Position numbers and translations under genes: made by a program. This document shows positions 34,615-43,129 of a stretch of DNA of 64,000 nt, piece by piece. Origin of the DNA: Peteryoungia desertarenae. GTDB lineage: Bacteria; Pseudomonadota; Alphaproteobacteria; Rhizobiales; Rhizobiaceae. How positions within the stretch are numbered: position 1 is the stretch's first letter; the number at the start of each line of letters is the position of its first letter. Under the pieces are notes generated by a model. It did not search any database and was not told where the DNA came from. It saw only the letters and a list, made by a program, of their open reading frames with translations. The stretch covers positions 1,394,501 through 1,458,500 of the forward strand of contig NZ_CP058350.1 in assembly GCF_005860795.2 (NCBI RefSeq), given 5' to 3'.

Positions 34615-35703
34615 TCAGAAAACCGCATGATCTCCCCGCTCGGGCAGGGTGCCACCGTCAAGAACGGAGCGATAGAAGTCGAACAATGTGTCTTGTCCCG
34701 TCGATGGTGTCGCGGCTTCATCGTAAAGCCCGGTCTTTGGATCAAGCACCAGCATGGATTCGGTCGCATAATACCGGCCGATCCTGGCCAGCTCAGCCTT
34801 GGCAGAAAGCTTCGGTGCTATGCGTCCAAGCGCGCCCAGCCCACCTATGATGACATCCAGCATCGCGATCGGGACCGACCGGAACTTCGGTGTCCTTCCC
34901 ATCAATGAGAACAGGGCCTCGCCCTGCTCACGTGGCGTGATGGCATCGCCCGGTCCTCCGATCGGCAGGATCCTGTCCCACCGTTCCTCATTCTCAAGGC
35001 AGTCTGTCAGATAATTGGCAAGATCCCGGTCGCTGATCGGCTTGCAGGCCGTCAGCATGCCGTTGCCAAATAGCAAGAAGGCCTTGCCCTGGCGAACCCG
35101 CTCGATCTGGCCGGAGAGCGACTTGAAGAATGCTGTCGGTCTCACGATGGAGTAACGCAGCCCCGACCGGATCAATTCGGCTTCGAAGGCGAGCTTCGCC
35201 TTTTGAAACTCAAGCAGCGGTTTCTGTACGCAAATCGCAGACAGAAGCACGAAATGCCCGACACCGGCCTGCTTAGCTGCCTGCAGGACACGCGACTGAG
35301 CATGATAGTCGACCGCCCAGGCATCCTTCGGAGTGCCCGTCCGTGAGGCCATGCAGGAAATGACCGCATCTAACCGCCGTCCGGAAAAGCCATCCTCGGC
35401 AAGTGATCGGCTATTGTCGAAATCCACGATTTGCGTCGATACGCCGTCAAGCGATGAGTAAAGCGAGTTCCCGCTCACCGCTGCGCCATTCGCCGTATTG
35501 GATCGCAACAGGCACACGACGTCATGCCCATGGCGGACAAGAGCTGAAACCGTTGCCCGACCGATTGTCCCCGTTGCACCCACGACGCAGACACGCTTGC
35601 CGACTGGCGCGCCGTACAGAACCCGTCTTGCAGTTTTGTCAGCATCTACCAAACCGGGTCCGCCATCCTTGTTGAACGTCAAGGTTCTGTTCATGATCAT
35701 CAT
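34615..35703 (-). CDS. Divinyl-(proto)chlorophyllide 8-vinyl-reductase-like protein (BciA/DVR family)
   Basis: 362 residues from the first ATG (35703); starts at 35700 or 35694 are equally possible, none has an SD. A Rossmann NAD(P)-binding loop, VCVVGATGTIGRA, lies near residue 40. The second half matches plant DVR and bacterial BciA as I remember them: LPIGGPGDAITPREQGEALF, FRSVPIAMLD, GRYYATESMLVLDP, then TPSTGQDTLFDFY. That family reduces the C8 vinyl group of divinyl chlorophyllides in (bacterio)chlorophyll synthesis. No other pigment gene is present here, so a different substrate in a non-phototroph cannot be excluded. Confidence 0.7.
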   Translation of the reverse strand: MMIMNRTLTFNKDGGPGLVDADKTARRVLYGAPVGKRVCVVGATGTIGRATVSALVRHGHDVVCLLRSNTANGAAVSGNSLYSSLDGVSTQIVDFDNSRSLAEDGFSGRRLDAVISCMASRTGTPKDAWAVDYHAQSRVLQAAKQAGVGHFVLLSAICVQKPLLEFQKAKLAFEAELIRSGLRYSIVRPTAFFKSLSGQIERVRQGKAFLLFGNGMLTACKPISDRDLANYLTDCLENEERWDRILPIGGPGDAITPREQGEALFSLMGRTPKFRSVPIAMLDVIIGGLGALGRIAPKLSAKAELARIGRYYATESMLVLDPKTGLYDEAATPSTGQDTLFDFYRSVLDGGTLPERGDHAVF

Positions 35704-35780
35704 GGAACGCGCAAAAGACTTGCGCAAGCAGCGACAAAATCTTGCCGCCGGATCGTTGCTGAATGATGGAACGAAGGAAA

Positions 35781-35856
35781 TGGTGCCGCTTACGTGACTC
35801 GAACACGTGACCCCATCATTACGAATGATGTGCTCTACCGACTGAGCTAAAGCGGC
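35781..35856 (-). tRNA. tRNA-Thr (anticodon CGT)
   Basis: Full 76-base cloverleaf on the minus strand: acceptor GCCGCTT pairs with AAGCGGC, D-arm AGCTCAGTCGGTAGAGC, anticodon CGT within ATCATTCGTAATGAT, T-loop GTTCGAGTC, CCA encoded. It sits 77 bases upstream of the BciA-like gene on the same strand. Confidence 0.97.
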
Positions 35857-35967
35857 CTATGGAGCGGCAACAACCGGTCCGTAATTTGTGACGCGCTGAT
35901 ACTAGGATTGCCTCGTCATTTCAAGCCGGAATTCTGAGGCGATCCAAAATTATGGTATGTCCCGGCA

Positions 35968-37026
35968 TCACTGGCCTTGCTGAACCGGCCAGAGAGCGGG
36001 CCAGTTCTCCGGAGCGACCGGCTCGGAGCCGTCACAGTCCTGGACGCGCTCTTCGGTCAGGACGAAGACCGATCCACTGACACTTCGGGTGAGCACCCAG
36101 CTCTGCAACTGTCCGCAGTCGCCGAGACCACGGCCCTTGAAGAAGGCATCGAGTACGCCCGTTTCGAAATTGTATCCTGCGTTGTAGAGAAAAAAGCTGG
36201 TGCTTGGCCCCTTGTCCAGCATCACAGGCAGCGGCATCGGACCCAGATTGCCGAAGCTGTCGAGATAGAGCGCATAGGGCATGTTATAGGCACCCGACAT
36301 GCCGCAGGGCAGCAGATATAGCGTCTCGTTGGCCGAGATCGCATGAACGATAGCATCGCCATCGAGGCTGCTTTCATCCGTTCCGGCGCAGCGCCCGGTG
36401 TCACCGAAATCGTCACGGATTGCCTCCGGCAGATCGCTGAAGCGCCGTATGTCCTTGAGTGCAATTGCATCTGCCGGCGGCAGGTCGCCTCTCGCGCTCA
36501 AGGCGTCAACGCGATCAATCCGACCTTGTACCTCGTCGATGAACAGCAGGCTGGCGGCAACACCTCTGAGGCTGAAGTCATGGGCAGTCTTCAGATCGCC
36601 GTCCTGCACTTCGATCCGTAATGTCTCACCGTTTCTGACCTCATCGATGAAGGCTGAGTCGATCGCAGGTCCCGACAGAACAAATGCTTGATCCACGGCG
36701 TCAAAATAAATGTCAGGCGCTGCAATTTCGATCGCCCGTCCGCCATCGACCGTCATGACCGCACGCCATGGACCGTCTGCCTGTCGCTCGTCCCTAACAT
36801 CGGGCCAGACCGCAATGGTGACCGCCGTTTCTGGTCCGGCGTCGCGGCGCAGCGCAATCTGGTCCAGCGGAGCCCCTGAGACAAATTGCTCCATGACGCA
36901 ATTCAGCGCTTGGCTGCAATTGACACGCCAGTCCCCGAACTCACCGAAGCGCGGCTCTGCCGCATGGACCGCTCCCGCAGAAACTGCCGTGAGCAGAGCC
37001 AGACCTGCAATCATGCGAAACGTCAT
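35968..37026 (-). CDS. Secreted DUF1176-family protein
   Basis: 352 residues with a signal peptide of about 22 residues (MIAGLALLTAVSAGAVHA). The mature part begins EPRFGEFGDWRVNCSQALNCVMEQ, which resembles an invasion-associated-locus-B-type start, and continues as DUF1176 (GRCAGTDESSLDGDAIVHAI, LYLLPCGMSGAYNMPYALYL). Several Cys pairs suggest disulphides in the periplasm. Function unknown. Its start overlaps the stop of the flavin oxidoreductase gene by 4 bases (ATGA), so the two are co-translated. Confidence 0.85.
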   Translation of the reverse strand: MTFRMIAGLALLTAVSAGAVHAAEPRFGEFGDWRVNCSQALNCVMEQFVSGAPLDQIALRRDAGPETAVTIAVWPDVRDERQADGPWRAVMTVDGGRAIEIAAPDIYFDAVDQAFVLSGPAIDSAFIDEVRNGETLRIEVQDGDLKTAHDFSLRGVAASLLFIDEVQGRIDRVDALSARGDLPPADAIALKDIRRFSDLPEAIRDDFGDTGRCAGTDESSLDGDAIVHAISANETLYLLPCGMSGAYNMPYALYLDSFGNLGPMPLPVMLDKGPSTSFFLYNAGYNFETGVLDAFFKGRGLGDCGQLQSWVLTRSVSGSVFVLTEERVQDCDGSEPVAPENWPALWPVQQGQ

Positions 37027-38033
37027 GCGATATCCCCGTCGGTGCTAATGGCGGGGACCATAACGGGAAGGAACCTAGCCGCAAATCGCCTTTTTGCGCC
37101 TATATATTCGCGCTCAAGCCTGTCGACGACGGTGGCCACCGGCTCGACGGCCTTGACGGCTCCGATCCCCTGGCCGCAGCCCCAGATGTCCTTCCAGGCC
37201 TTCGCGCCGGTTGTCGCCTTGTCGAAATCCATCTTGGTCGGATCAGCGATCGGCAGATTGTCGGGATCAAGGCCGGCAGCCACGATCGACGGCTTCAGAT
37301 AGTTGCCGTGCACGCCGGTGAAATAGTTGGAATAGACGATGTCGTTCGCCTTGGCGTCAACGATCGCCTGCTTGTAGGCGTCCGAGGCCCGCGCCTCTTC
37401 CGTGGCGATGAAGGGTGAACCGATATAAGCCATATCCGCCCCCATGGCCTGGGCCGCCAGGATTGCGCCACCATTGGCAATCGCACCGGCCAGCAGCAGA
37501 GGGCCATCAAACCATTCGCGGATTTCCTGCACGAGAGCAAAGGGCGACAGCGTGCCGGCATGACCGCCAGCACCCGTTGCGACGGCAATCAATCCGTCCG
37601 CACCCTTGCGGATCGCCGAATTGGCGTGCCTGTTGTTGATCACGTCATGCAGGACGATGCCGCCATAGGAATGCACAGCGGCATTCACTTCCGGAACGGC
37701 GCCAAGCGACGAGATGACGATCGGCACCTTGTATTTGACGCACATCATCAGATCATGCTCGAGCCGCTTGTTCGACATGTGCACGATCTGGTTTACTGCG
37801 AAGGGTGCTGCCGGTCGGTCCGGGTTCTTGGCGTTGTGGGAGGCGAGCTCTTCCGTGATTTCCGCCAGCCACTCATCCAGTTGCGATTCCGGGCGGGCAT
37901 TCAGCGCTGGAAATGCACCCACGACGCCAGCCTTGCACTGCGCAAGCGTTAGCTGAGGGTGTGAAATGATGAACAGCGGCGAGGCCACCACTGGCAGTCG
38001 CAGATTGTCTTTCAGAATAGACGGTAGAGCCAC
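37023..38033 (-). CDS. Nitronate-monooxygenase-like FMN oxidoreductase
   Basis: 336 residues from a GTG at 38033, chosen because GGGAGG lies just upstream and the family start (VALPSILKDNLRLPVVASPLF) follows. TIM-barrel flavoprotein of the 2-nitropropane-dioxygenase family: IISHPQLTLAQCKAGVVGAFP, GAGGHAGTLSPFALVQEI, LLAGAIANGGAILAAQAMGAD and a IGSPFIATEEA phosphate loop for FMN. Oxidises alkyl nitronates; the substrate in vivo is unknown. First gene of an operon with the DUF1176 gene. Its promoter motif resembles that of fadD. Confidence 0.9.
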   Translation of the reverse strand: MALPSILKDNLRLPVVASPLFIISHPQLTLAQCKAGVVGAFPALNARPESQLDEWLAEITEELASHNAKNPDRPAAPFAVNQIVHMSNKRLEHDLMMCVKYKVPIVISSLGAVPEVNAAVHSYGGIVLHDVINNRHANSAIRKGADGLIAVATGAGGHAGTLSPFALVQEIREWFDGPLLLAGAIANGGAILAAQAMGADMAYIGSPFIATEEARASDAYKQAIVDAKANDIVYSNYFTGVHGNYLKPSIVAAGLDPDNLPIADPTKMDFDKATTGAKAWKDIWGCGQGIGAVKAVEPVATVVDRLEREYIGAKRRFAARFLPVMVPAISTDGDIA

Positions 38034-38057
38034 CCCTTCACCTCCCTTGAAGTTACG

Positions 38058-38073
38058 TTTACGCAAACGTCAA
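38058..38073 (-). promoter_or_regulatory. Operator-like motif before the nitronate-monooxygenase-like gene
   Basis: The minus strand reads TTGACGTTTGCGTAAA, 25 bases before the GTG start, followed by a further CGTAA. It aligns with the fadD operator (TTGACGCTTACGTCAA) at 13 of 16 positions, and TTGACG again could serve as the -35 box. Confidence 0.5.
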
Positions 38074-38295
38074 TTTCCTTAGCAGAGGTCCGTCGGCGAG
38101 GGAAGACCTATTGCCATACCCGGAGCGGATCATATCCGGGCCGTATCTGCCAAGCGCGATCTTGCCGCATTCCTGTGTTTATCCCCCTTCAGAGTCACTT
38201 CTTGGGACTTGCCTCGAAGATTTTCAGGGTCTACCGAACATCATGAGCTTATTCGAAGGGCAGCGGGTTAGACCTGACATGGAGCATGGCGGCCA

Positions 38296-39462
38296 ATGAG
38301 CGGATTGGAAACAGCCATCCGGAATGCACTGGAACGGTCTGAGCGTGAGAATGCTGAAACCCGCGCCCGCATCTATCAATCGGCGCGCCAGGCGCTTGAA
38401 ACGGGTCTGCGCAAACAGGCGATCAATGACGAAGAAACGGTCAGTTTCCAGCGCCGGCGTCTTGAGGCGTTGATCCATTCGATTGAGCTCGAAGAGCGCG
38501 CTCGACTGGATGAGGCATTGACCCCACCGTCTCTGGATGTTGATTCGCTTCTGGATAGCGCTGCGACCCAGGGGGTGGCGTCTCCCTCGGTCTTGGCCCC
38601 CGATCGTCGCGAACCTGCCTTTGCTTCGTCCGAAGCCGATGTTAGCCCTGACATACGCGGCGGTGACGTGCGCGCCGCGCAAGAGGCTCGCCCCTTCGAA
38701 GAGCCGAGCATCGACATGCGTTCGGAACGCGCCGCGCCGCCGCCTGTTGAGCCACGCCCGGAGGGCAAGAAGAAGAAAGTCAAAGCTGAAAGACCGCGGT
38801 CCCGCTCCACTGGCGCCTTTGCCAGGCTCTTCATTTACGGGACCATTCTGACGGCGCTCGGAACGGGGGCCTGGTGGGTCTACACCTCGGACTTCATGCT
38901 GACGGCGGAGGAGCGCAATCTCGGCCTTCCCACACCTCAGCCGCGCGTGCAAGCCGAGGATTTCACCGGATCCTCCGCCGGTCCGCAGGCAGTAAATGAG
39001 CGTGGCGGCTTCTCCGATGAATGGCTTGATGTATTCGCCCCTCAGCAGATCGCCGCAATCCGCCCGCGTCCAAACTCGCTGGTGGATGTGGTTACGGCAA
39101 GTGACGGCACAGCTGTTCGCATTCTGTCGAGCAGTGGGGATCCCTCGGGGGCCGTCGAAATCACAGTGCCGACCGAGGTTCTCCGCCAGATGGCCGGGCG
39201 AAGCTCGACGATCGCCCTGACGCTCCAGTCGACTGACGACGAACCTGTGGAGCTTTCGGTCTCATGTGATTTCTCCCGGCTCGGCGACTGTTCACGTCGA
39301 AGATTTACAGCCAACGCCCAAAAGGCAGACGCTCTCTTCCGTGTCTCTTTCGAAAATGGGATGGCGCCCGCAAACGCCGGGCGGCTCGTTATCAATGGAG
39401 ATGTGACGGGCAGCGGTCGGGGTATAAACCTGTATTCGGTGCGCATCCTGCCAGGGCAGTGA
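38296..39462 (+). CDS. Membrane-anchored protein of unknown function
   Basis: 388 residues, not recognised. Residues 1-75 are charged and helical, probably coiled coil (IRNALERSERENAETRARIY, FQRRRLEALIHSIELEERAR). A disordered Pro/Glu/Lys-rich stretch follows to about 172, ending in a basic cluster (PEGKKKKVKAERPRSRS), then one membrane helix at about 178-197 (LFIYGTILTALGTGAWWVYT). The C-terminal 170 residues, probably periplasmic, look like a beta-sandwich with one Cys pair (VSCDFSRLGDC). Likely a conserved rhizobial envelope protein. Confidence 0.8.
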   Translation: MSGLETAIRNALERSERENAETRARIYQSARQALETGLRKQAINDEETVSFQRRRLEALIHSIELEERARLDEALTPPSLDVDSLLDSAATQGVASPSVLAPDRREPAFASSEADVSPDIRGGDVRAAQEARPFEEPSIDMRSERAAPPPVEPRPEGKKKKVKAERPRSRSTGAFARLFIYGTILTALGTGAWWVYTSDFMLTAEERNLGLPTPQPRVQAEDFTGSSAGPQAVNERGGFSDEWLDVFAPQQIAAIRPRPNSLVDVVTASDGTAVRILSSSGDPSGAVEITVPTEVLRQMAGRSSTIALTLQSTDDEPVELSVSCDFSRLGDCSRRRFTANAQKADALFRVSFENGMAPANAGRLVINGDVTGSGRGINLYSVRILPGQ

Positions 39463-39480
39463 CCCGAGCCGATCCTTTCA

Positions 39481-40362
39481 TTACTTCAGGAAGTCGGAGC
39501 CGCTGCACAGGATTTTCTTGTCGACTTTGCCAATCCGGGCTTCGTTTTTGTCCTCATAGGGCAGCGAATGAAGGATGTGGCGGATGAGGTTCAGGCGTGC
39601 CCGTCGCTTGTCATTCGCTCGAACCACGGTCCAGGGCGCGTGTTCGCTATGCGTCTCCTTCAGCATGCGGTCGCGTTTTTCGGTGTAGTCCTCCCACTTG
39701 TCGAAGGCGGCAATATCCATGGGTGACAGCTTCCAGATCTTCAGGGGATCATGCCTGCGATCATGGAAGCGTTTCAATTGCATTTCCCGCCCGATATCGA
39801 GCCAGAACTTGAAGAAGCGGATGCCGTCCTGTGCGAGAAGTTTTTCAAAACGCGGAACCTGCTTCAGAAAGGCCTCGTACTGCTCCGGGGTACAAAAGCC
39901 CATGACAGGCTCTACACCCGCACGGTTATACCAGGAGCGATCGAACAATACGAATTCGCCCGCTGTCGGGAAGTGGGACACATAACGCTGAAAATACCAT
40001 TGGCCACGTTCTGTTTCAGTCGGCTTGGTCAGCGCAACCACCCGCGCCGAGCGGGGATTCATGTAGGAAAGCGTATCATGGATCGAGCCGCCCTTGCCGG
40101 CGGCATCGCGCCCCTCGAAAAGCGCCATCACCCTCACGCCTGTCTTTTGTTGCCAGAGCTGAACCTTGACCAGTTCCACCTGAAGGTCCTGCAGTTCCTT
40201 CTCGAAGGCAGCGCGATCCATCTTCTTGTCATAGGGATAGCCTCCGGATGCCATCGACATCTCATCGATCCACCCAGGAAGGACAGGATCATCGATATCG
40301 AAAACCCGTGCCTGACCATTGACCATCAATGTCTTCGCGCGACCCTGCACCGGCTTGTCCAT
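39481..40362 (-). CDS. ppk2: Polyphosphate kinase 2
   Basis: 293 residues from the ATG at 40362, which has GGGAGGCAGTG before it. Transfers phosphate between polyphosphate and nucleotides (usually polyP + ADP or GDP to NTP). Walker A is [13 protein letters not shown], the lid segment follows [21 protein letters not shown], and Walker B is in [19 protein letters not shown]. It is a one-domain class I PPK2. It lies next to phoR-pst-phoB, consistent with a role in phosphate storage; no Pho box was seen before it. Confidence 0.93.
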   Translation of the reverse strand: MDKPVQGRAKTLMVNGQARVFDIDDPVLPGWIDEMSMASGGYPYDKKMDRAAFEKELQDLQVELVKVQLWQQKTGVRVMALFEGRDAAGKGGSIHDTLSYMNPRSARVVALTKPTETERGQWYFQRYVSHFPTAGEFVLFDRSWYNRAGVEPVMGFCTPEQYEAFLKQVPRFEKLLAQDGIRFFKFWLDIGREMQLKRFHDRRHDPLKIWKLSPMDIAAFDKWEDYTEKRDRMLKETHSEHAPWTVVRANDKRRARLNLIRHILHSLPYEDKNEARIGKVDKKILCSGSDFLK

Positions 40363-40565
40363 CACTGCCTCCCTGCTTTCGACATGTCGAACATAGACCA
40401 GGCAGGCGCGGGCTGTGAAGCGCCTCTCGGTGCAACAATCCATTCCAAACGACGAATAGAGGCTCTCTTATGGGAAAGCGGCCATGCTGCATGGCGAGCA
40501 AGTGCAACTTCTGTCATGAATGGCGGATATTGGTGACAAAACATGCGGTACGATTGGGGTTTTGA

Positions 40566-41828
40566 ATGCTGAATGAGGACAGAAGCGACTTGCGCCACGC
40601 ATTCGAGCCTTTGCTGGTCCGCTGGCGACAGATCGCTGTCGCGGCGATTGTTTCTATGGCCTGTTATCTGGCGGGAGCTCAGGCCGGTTTTGCAATCGTT
40701 CTGTTTGTGATCGGGCTTGTCTACATCCTCTTTCGGCAGGACGGAACTGACAGCGAAGAGGTGGCCGCCCCGCCGGTGGCCCTTGAATCGCAGTCTGCGC
40801 GTCCTGATCCGGATAGTGTTGTGCAGGAAGTTATCGAGGCCCTCGACAAGCCCATCTTCATAATCGGACAGGATGGCCACTTGCGCGGTCAGAACAGCGT
40901 CGCCGACAAGGCTTTTGGACCGCCGGTAGGACCACTGCATGTTTCGACCCGTTTTCGTTCTCCCGGCATTCTCGACATGATCCGTGAGACAATCGAGACT
41001 GGCGAACCGAACCAGATCGAACATTCCGAGCGTCTGCCGTCAGAGCGGGTCTATACAGTTCGCATTGCACCGATGACCCTGGAGACCCTCAACCCGATTG
41101 AACCGCTCTTTCTGCTGTCTTTCCGCGACATTTCCGAATTGCGCCGGCTTGACCGCATGCGCAGCGACTTCGTCGCAAATGCCAGCCATGAACTCCGCAC
41201 CCCTTTGGCATCGTTGCGCGGTTTTATTGAAACCCTTCTTGGTCCAGCGCGCGCCGATCCAAAAGCGCAAGAGCGCTTCCTTGGCATCATGCTCGACCAG
41301 GCGAACCGCATGAGCCGGCTCGTAGATGACCTGCTGTCACTGTCGCGGCTGGAGCTCAAGGCCCACATCGCCCCGGATCAGAAGGTCGATCTCGCTCCTG
41401 TTCTCGGTCATGTGCGCGATTCTCTGGCACCCCTTGCGGCAGAGCTGGATGTCACCATCGATCTGCATCTGCCGGAAGAGCAGATTCTGGTGGTCGGGGA
41501 CCGCGATGAGCTCGTGCAGGTCTTTGAGAACCTGATCGAAAACGCATGCAAATATGGCCAGGAAGGAAAACGTGTCGACATTTACTTGCGACACACTGCA
41601 GAAGGAGGGACTGAGGTCAGCGTTGTAGACTGCGGACCAGGCATCCCGACGGAGCATGTACCGCGCCTGACCGAGCGCTTCTATCGCGTCAATATCGAGG
41701 ATAGTCGCTCCAAGAAGGGCACGGGCTTGGGATTGGCGATCGTCAAGCACATCTTGACCCGCCATCGGGCACGGCTGGTCGTCAGGTCGGAGCTCGGCAA
41801 GGGAACCGACTTCACCGTGCGGTTTTGA
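40566..41828 (+). CDS. phoR: Phosphate regulon sensor kinase PhoR
   Basis: 420 residues. Membrane-anchored kinase for PhoB. One or two short helices at about 22-58 (AAIVSMACYLAGAQAGFAIVLFVIGLVYIL), a PAS domain at about 95-195 (VIEALDKPIFIIGQDGHLRG), the H-box with His208 (DFVANASHELRTPLASLRGF), and an ATPase domain with ENLIENACKYG, DCGPGIP and GTGLGLAIVKH. The helical hairpin without a periplasmic domain is the usual PhoR layout. First gene of the phosphate cluster. Confidence 0.95.
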   Translation: MLNEDRSDLRHAFEPLLVRWRQIAVAAIVSMACYLAGAQAGFAIVLFVIGLVYILFRQDGTDSEEVAAPPVALESQSARPDPDSVVQEVIEALDKPIFIIGQDGHLRGQNSVADKAFGPPVGPLHVSTRFRSPGILDMIRETIETGEPNQIEHSERLPSERVYTVRIAPMTLETLNPIEPLFLLSFRDISELRRLDRMRSDFVANASHELRTPLASLRGFIETLLGPARADPKAQERFLGIMLDQANRMSRLVDDLLSLSRLELKAHIAPDQKVDLAPVLGHVRDSLAPLAAELDVTIDLHLPEEQILVVGDRDELVQVFENLIENACKYGQEGKRVDIYLRHTAEGGTEVSVVDCGPGIPTEHVPRLTERFYRVNIEDSRSKKGTGLGLAIVKHILTRHRARLVVRSELGKGTDFTVRF

Positions 41829-41890
41829 CATATTTCTCGATGAATGGCACGAGATCGTAGAAATTTCTTTTATAAATCAATAACTTAATA

Positions 41891-41923
41891 TGTCACAAAT
41901 GTTTCATCAAAGTGACATAAAAG
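41891..41923 (+). promoter_or_regulatory. Pho box (PhoB binding site) before pstS
   Basis: Three direct repeats with exact 11-base spacing: TGTCACAAATG, TTTCATCAAAG, TGACATAAAAG. Eleven-base direct repeats built on TGTCAT followed by an A/T-rich spacer are the known PhoB site. It lies 98 bases before the pstS start. Confidence 0.85.
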
Positions 41924-42020
41924 CATGTCGCAAGAGCCGATAGAAGGAGACCTGCCGATTGTCGGCGAAAGGTCGACACAACGGCCGCAAAGACACACAA
42001 GCCCATTCCGGGAGATGATC

Positions 42021-43061
42021 ATGAACGCTCTGAAACTTTCCGTAGCTGCCTTGGCGGCCTCCGTGGCCTTCGCCGGCGCTGCCGTTGCCCGTGACCAGAT
42101 CCAGATCGCTGGTTCGTCCACCGTTCTGCCCTACGCCTCCATCGTCGCTGAAGCTTTCGGCGAAAACTTCGAATTCCCGACTCCGGTTGTTGAATCCGGC
42201 GGTTCCGGCGCAGGTCGCAAGAAGCTTTGCGAAGGCGTGGGTGAAAACACCATCGACATCGCCAACTCGTCGTCGCGTATCTCCAAGTCCGACATCGAGC
42301 TCTGCACGTCGAACGGCGTAACTGAAATCCAGGAAGTTCGCATCGGTTACGACGGCATCGTGTTCGCTTCGGACATCAACGGTCCGGAATACGCCTTCAC
42401 TCCGGCTGACTGGCACAGCGCACTTGCTGCAAAGGTTCTGAAGGATGGCCAGCTGGTCGACAATCCTTACAAGAACTGGAACGAGATCCGCGCCGACCTG
42501 CCGGCTCAGCCGATCCTCGCTTTCATCCCGGGCACAAAGCACGGCACCCGTGAAGTCTTCGACACCAAGGTTATTGTGGCTGGCTGCGAAGAGAACGGCA
42601 CCTTTGAAGCTCTGAAGGCTGCGGCAAACGGCGACGAAGATGCTGCTGAAGACGGCTGCATGGCGCTGCGCACCGACGGCGTTTCGGTCGACATCGACGG
42701 CGACTACACCGAAACCCTGGCCCGCGTTGACGCCAACAAGAACGGCATCGGCGTCTTCGGTCTGTCCTTCTACCAGAACAACACCGACAAGCTCCGCGTC
42801 GGCACCATGGGTGGCGTCGTTCCTTCGGTCGAATCGATCGCCTCCGGTGAATACCCGGTTTCGCGCCCGCTCTACTTCTACGTCAAGAACGCTCACCTCG
42901 ACGTAATCCCTGGCCTCCAGGAATATGTTGAGTTCTTCGTTTCTGACGAAATGGCTGGCCCGGACGGTCCGCTTGCTGCCTACGGTCTCGTTTCTGATCC
43001 GGAACTGGCCAAGACGCAGGAAGCCGTCAAGGCTCGCACGCCGATGGCTCCGCTGAACTAA
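42021..43061 (+). CDS. pstS: Phosphate-binding protein PstS
   Basis: 346 residues from the ATG at 42021, six bases after GGGAG; an ATG two codons earlier is possible. Signal peptide of about 24 residues (LSVAALAASVAFAGAAVA). The mature part starts RDQIQIAGSSTVLPY, the phosphate-binding loop, with VVESGGSGAGRKKLCEGVG and SSRISKSDIELC following. This is the longer alphaproteobacterial/cyanobacterial-type PstS. Codon usage is clearly biased to preferred codons, as in highly expressed genes. A strong terminator follows. Confidence 0.96.
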   Translation: MNALKLSVAALAASVAFAGAAVARDQIQIAGSSTVLPYASIVAEAFGENFEFPTPVVESGGSGAGRKKLCEGVGENTIDIANSSSRISKSDIELCTSNGVTEIQEVRIGYDGIVFASDINGPEYAFTPADWHSALAAKVLKDGQLVDNPYKNWNEIRADLPAQPILAFIPGTKHGTREVFDTKVIVAGCEENGTFEALKAAANGDEDAAEDGCMALRTDGVSVDIDGDYTETLARVDANKNGIGVFGLSFYQNNTDKLRVGTMGGVVPSVESIASGEYPVSRPLYFYVKNAHLDVIPGLQEYVEFFVSDEMAGPDGPLAAYGLVSDPELAKTQEAVKARTPMAPLN

Positions 43062-43073
43062 TCCTAGAACAAT

Positions 43074-43110
43074 CCGGCGGCATCCCGACGGGATGCCGCC
43101 GGTTTCCTTT
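43074..43110 (+). terminator. Terminator/attenuator between pstS and pstC
   Basis: Perfect 13-bp stem (CCGGCGGCATCCC / GGGATGCCGCCGG) with a 3-base loop, followed by TTTCCTTTG. It should stop most transcripts after pstS and let some through to pstCAB-phoUB. Confidence 0.9.
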
Positions 43111-43129
43111 GTAGCAGGGGTGCAGGCTT

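Noticed and set aside
41907..42896. 329-codon minus-strand frame opposite pstS
   Set aside because: Shadow caused by strong codon bias in pstS; would start inside the PhoB-controlled coding region.
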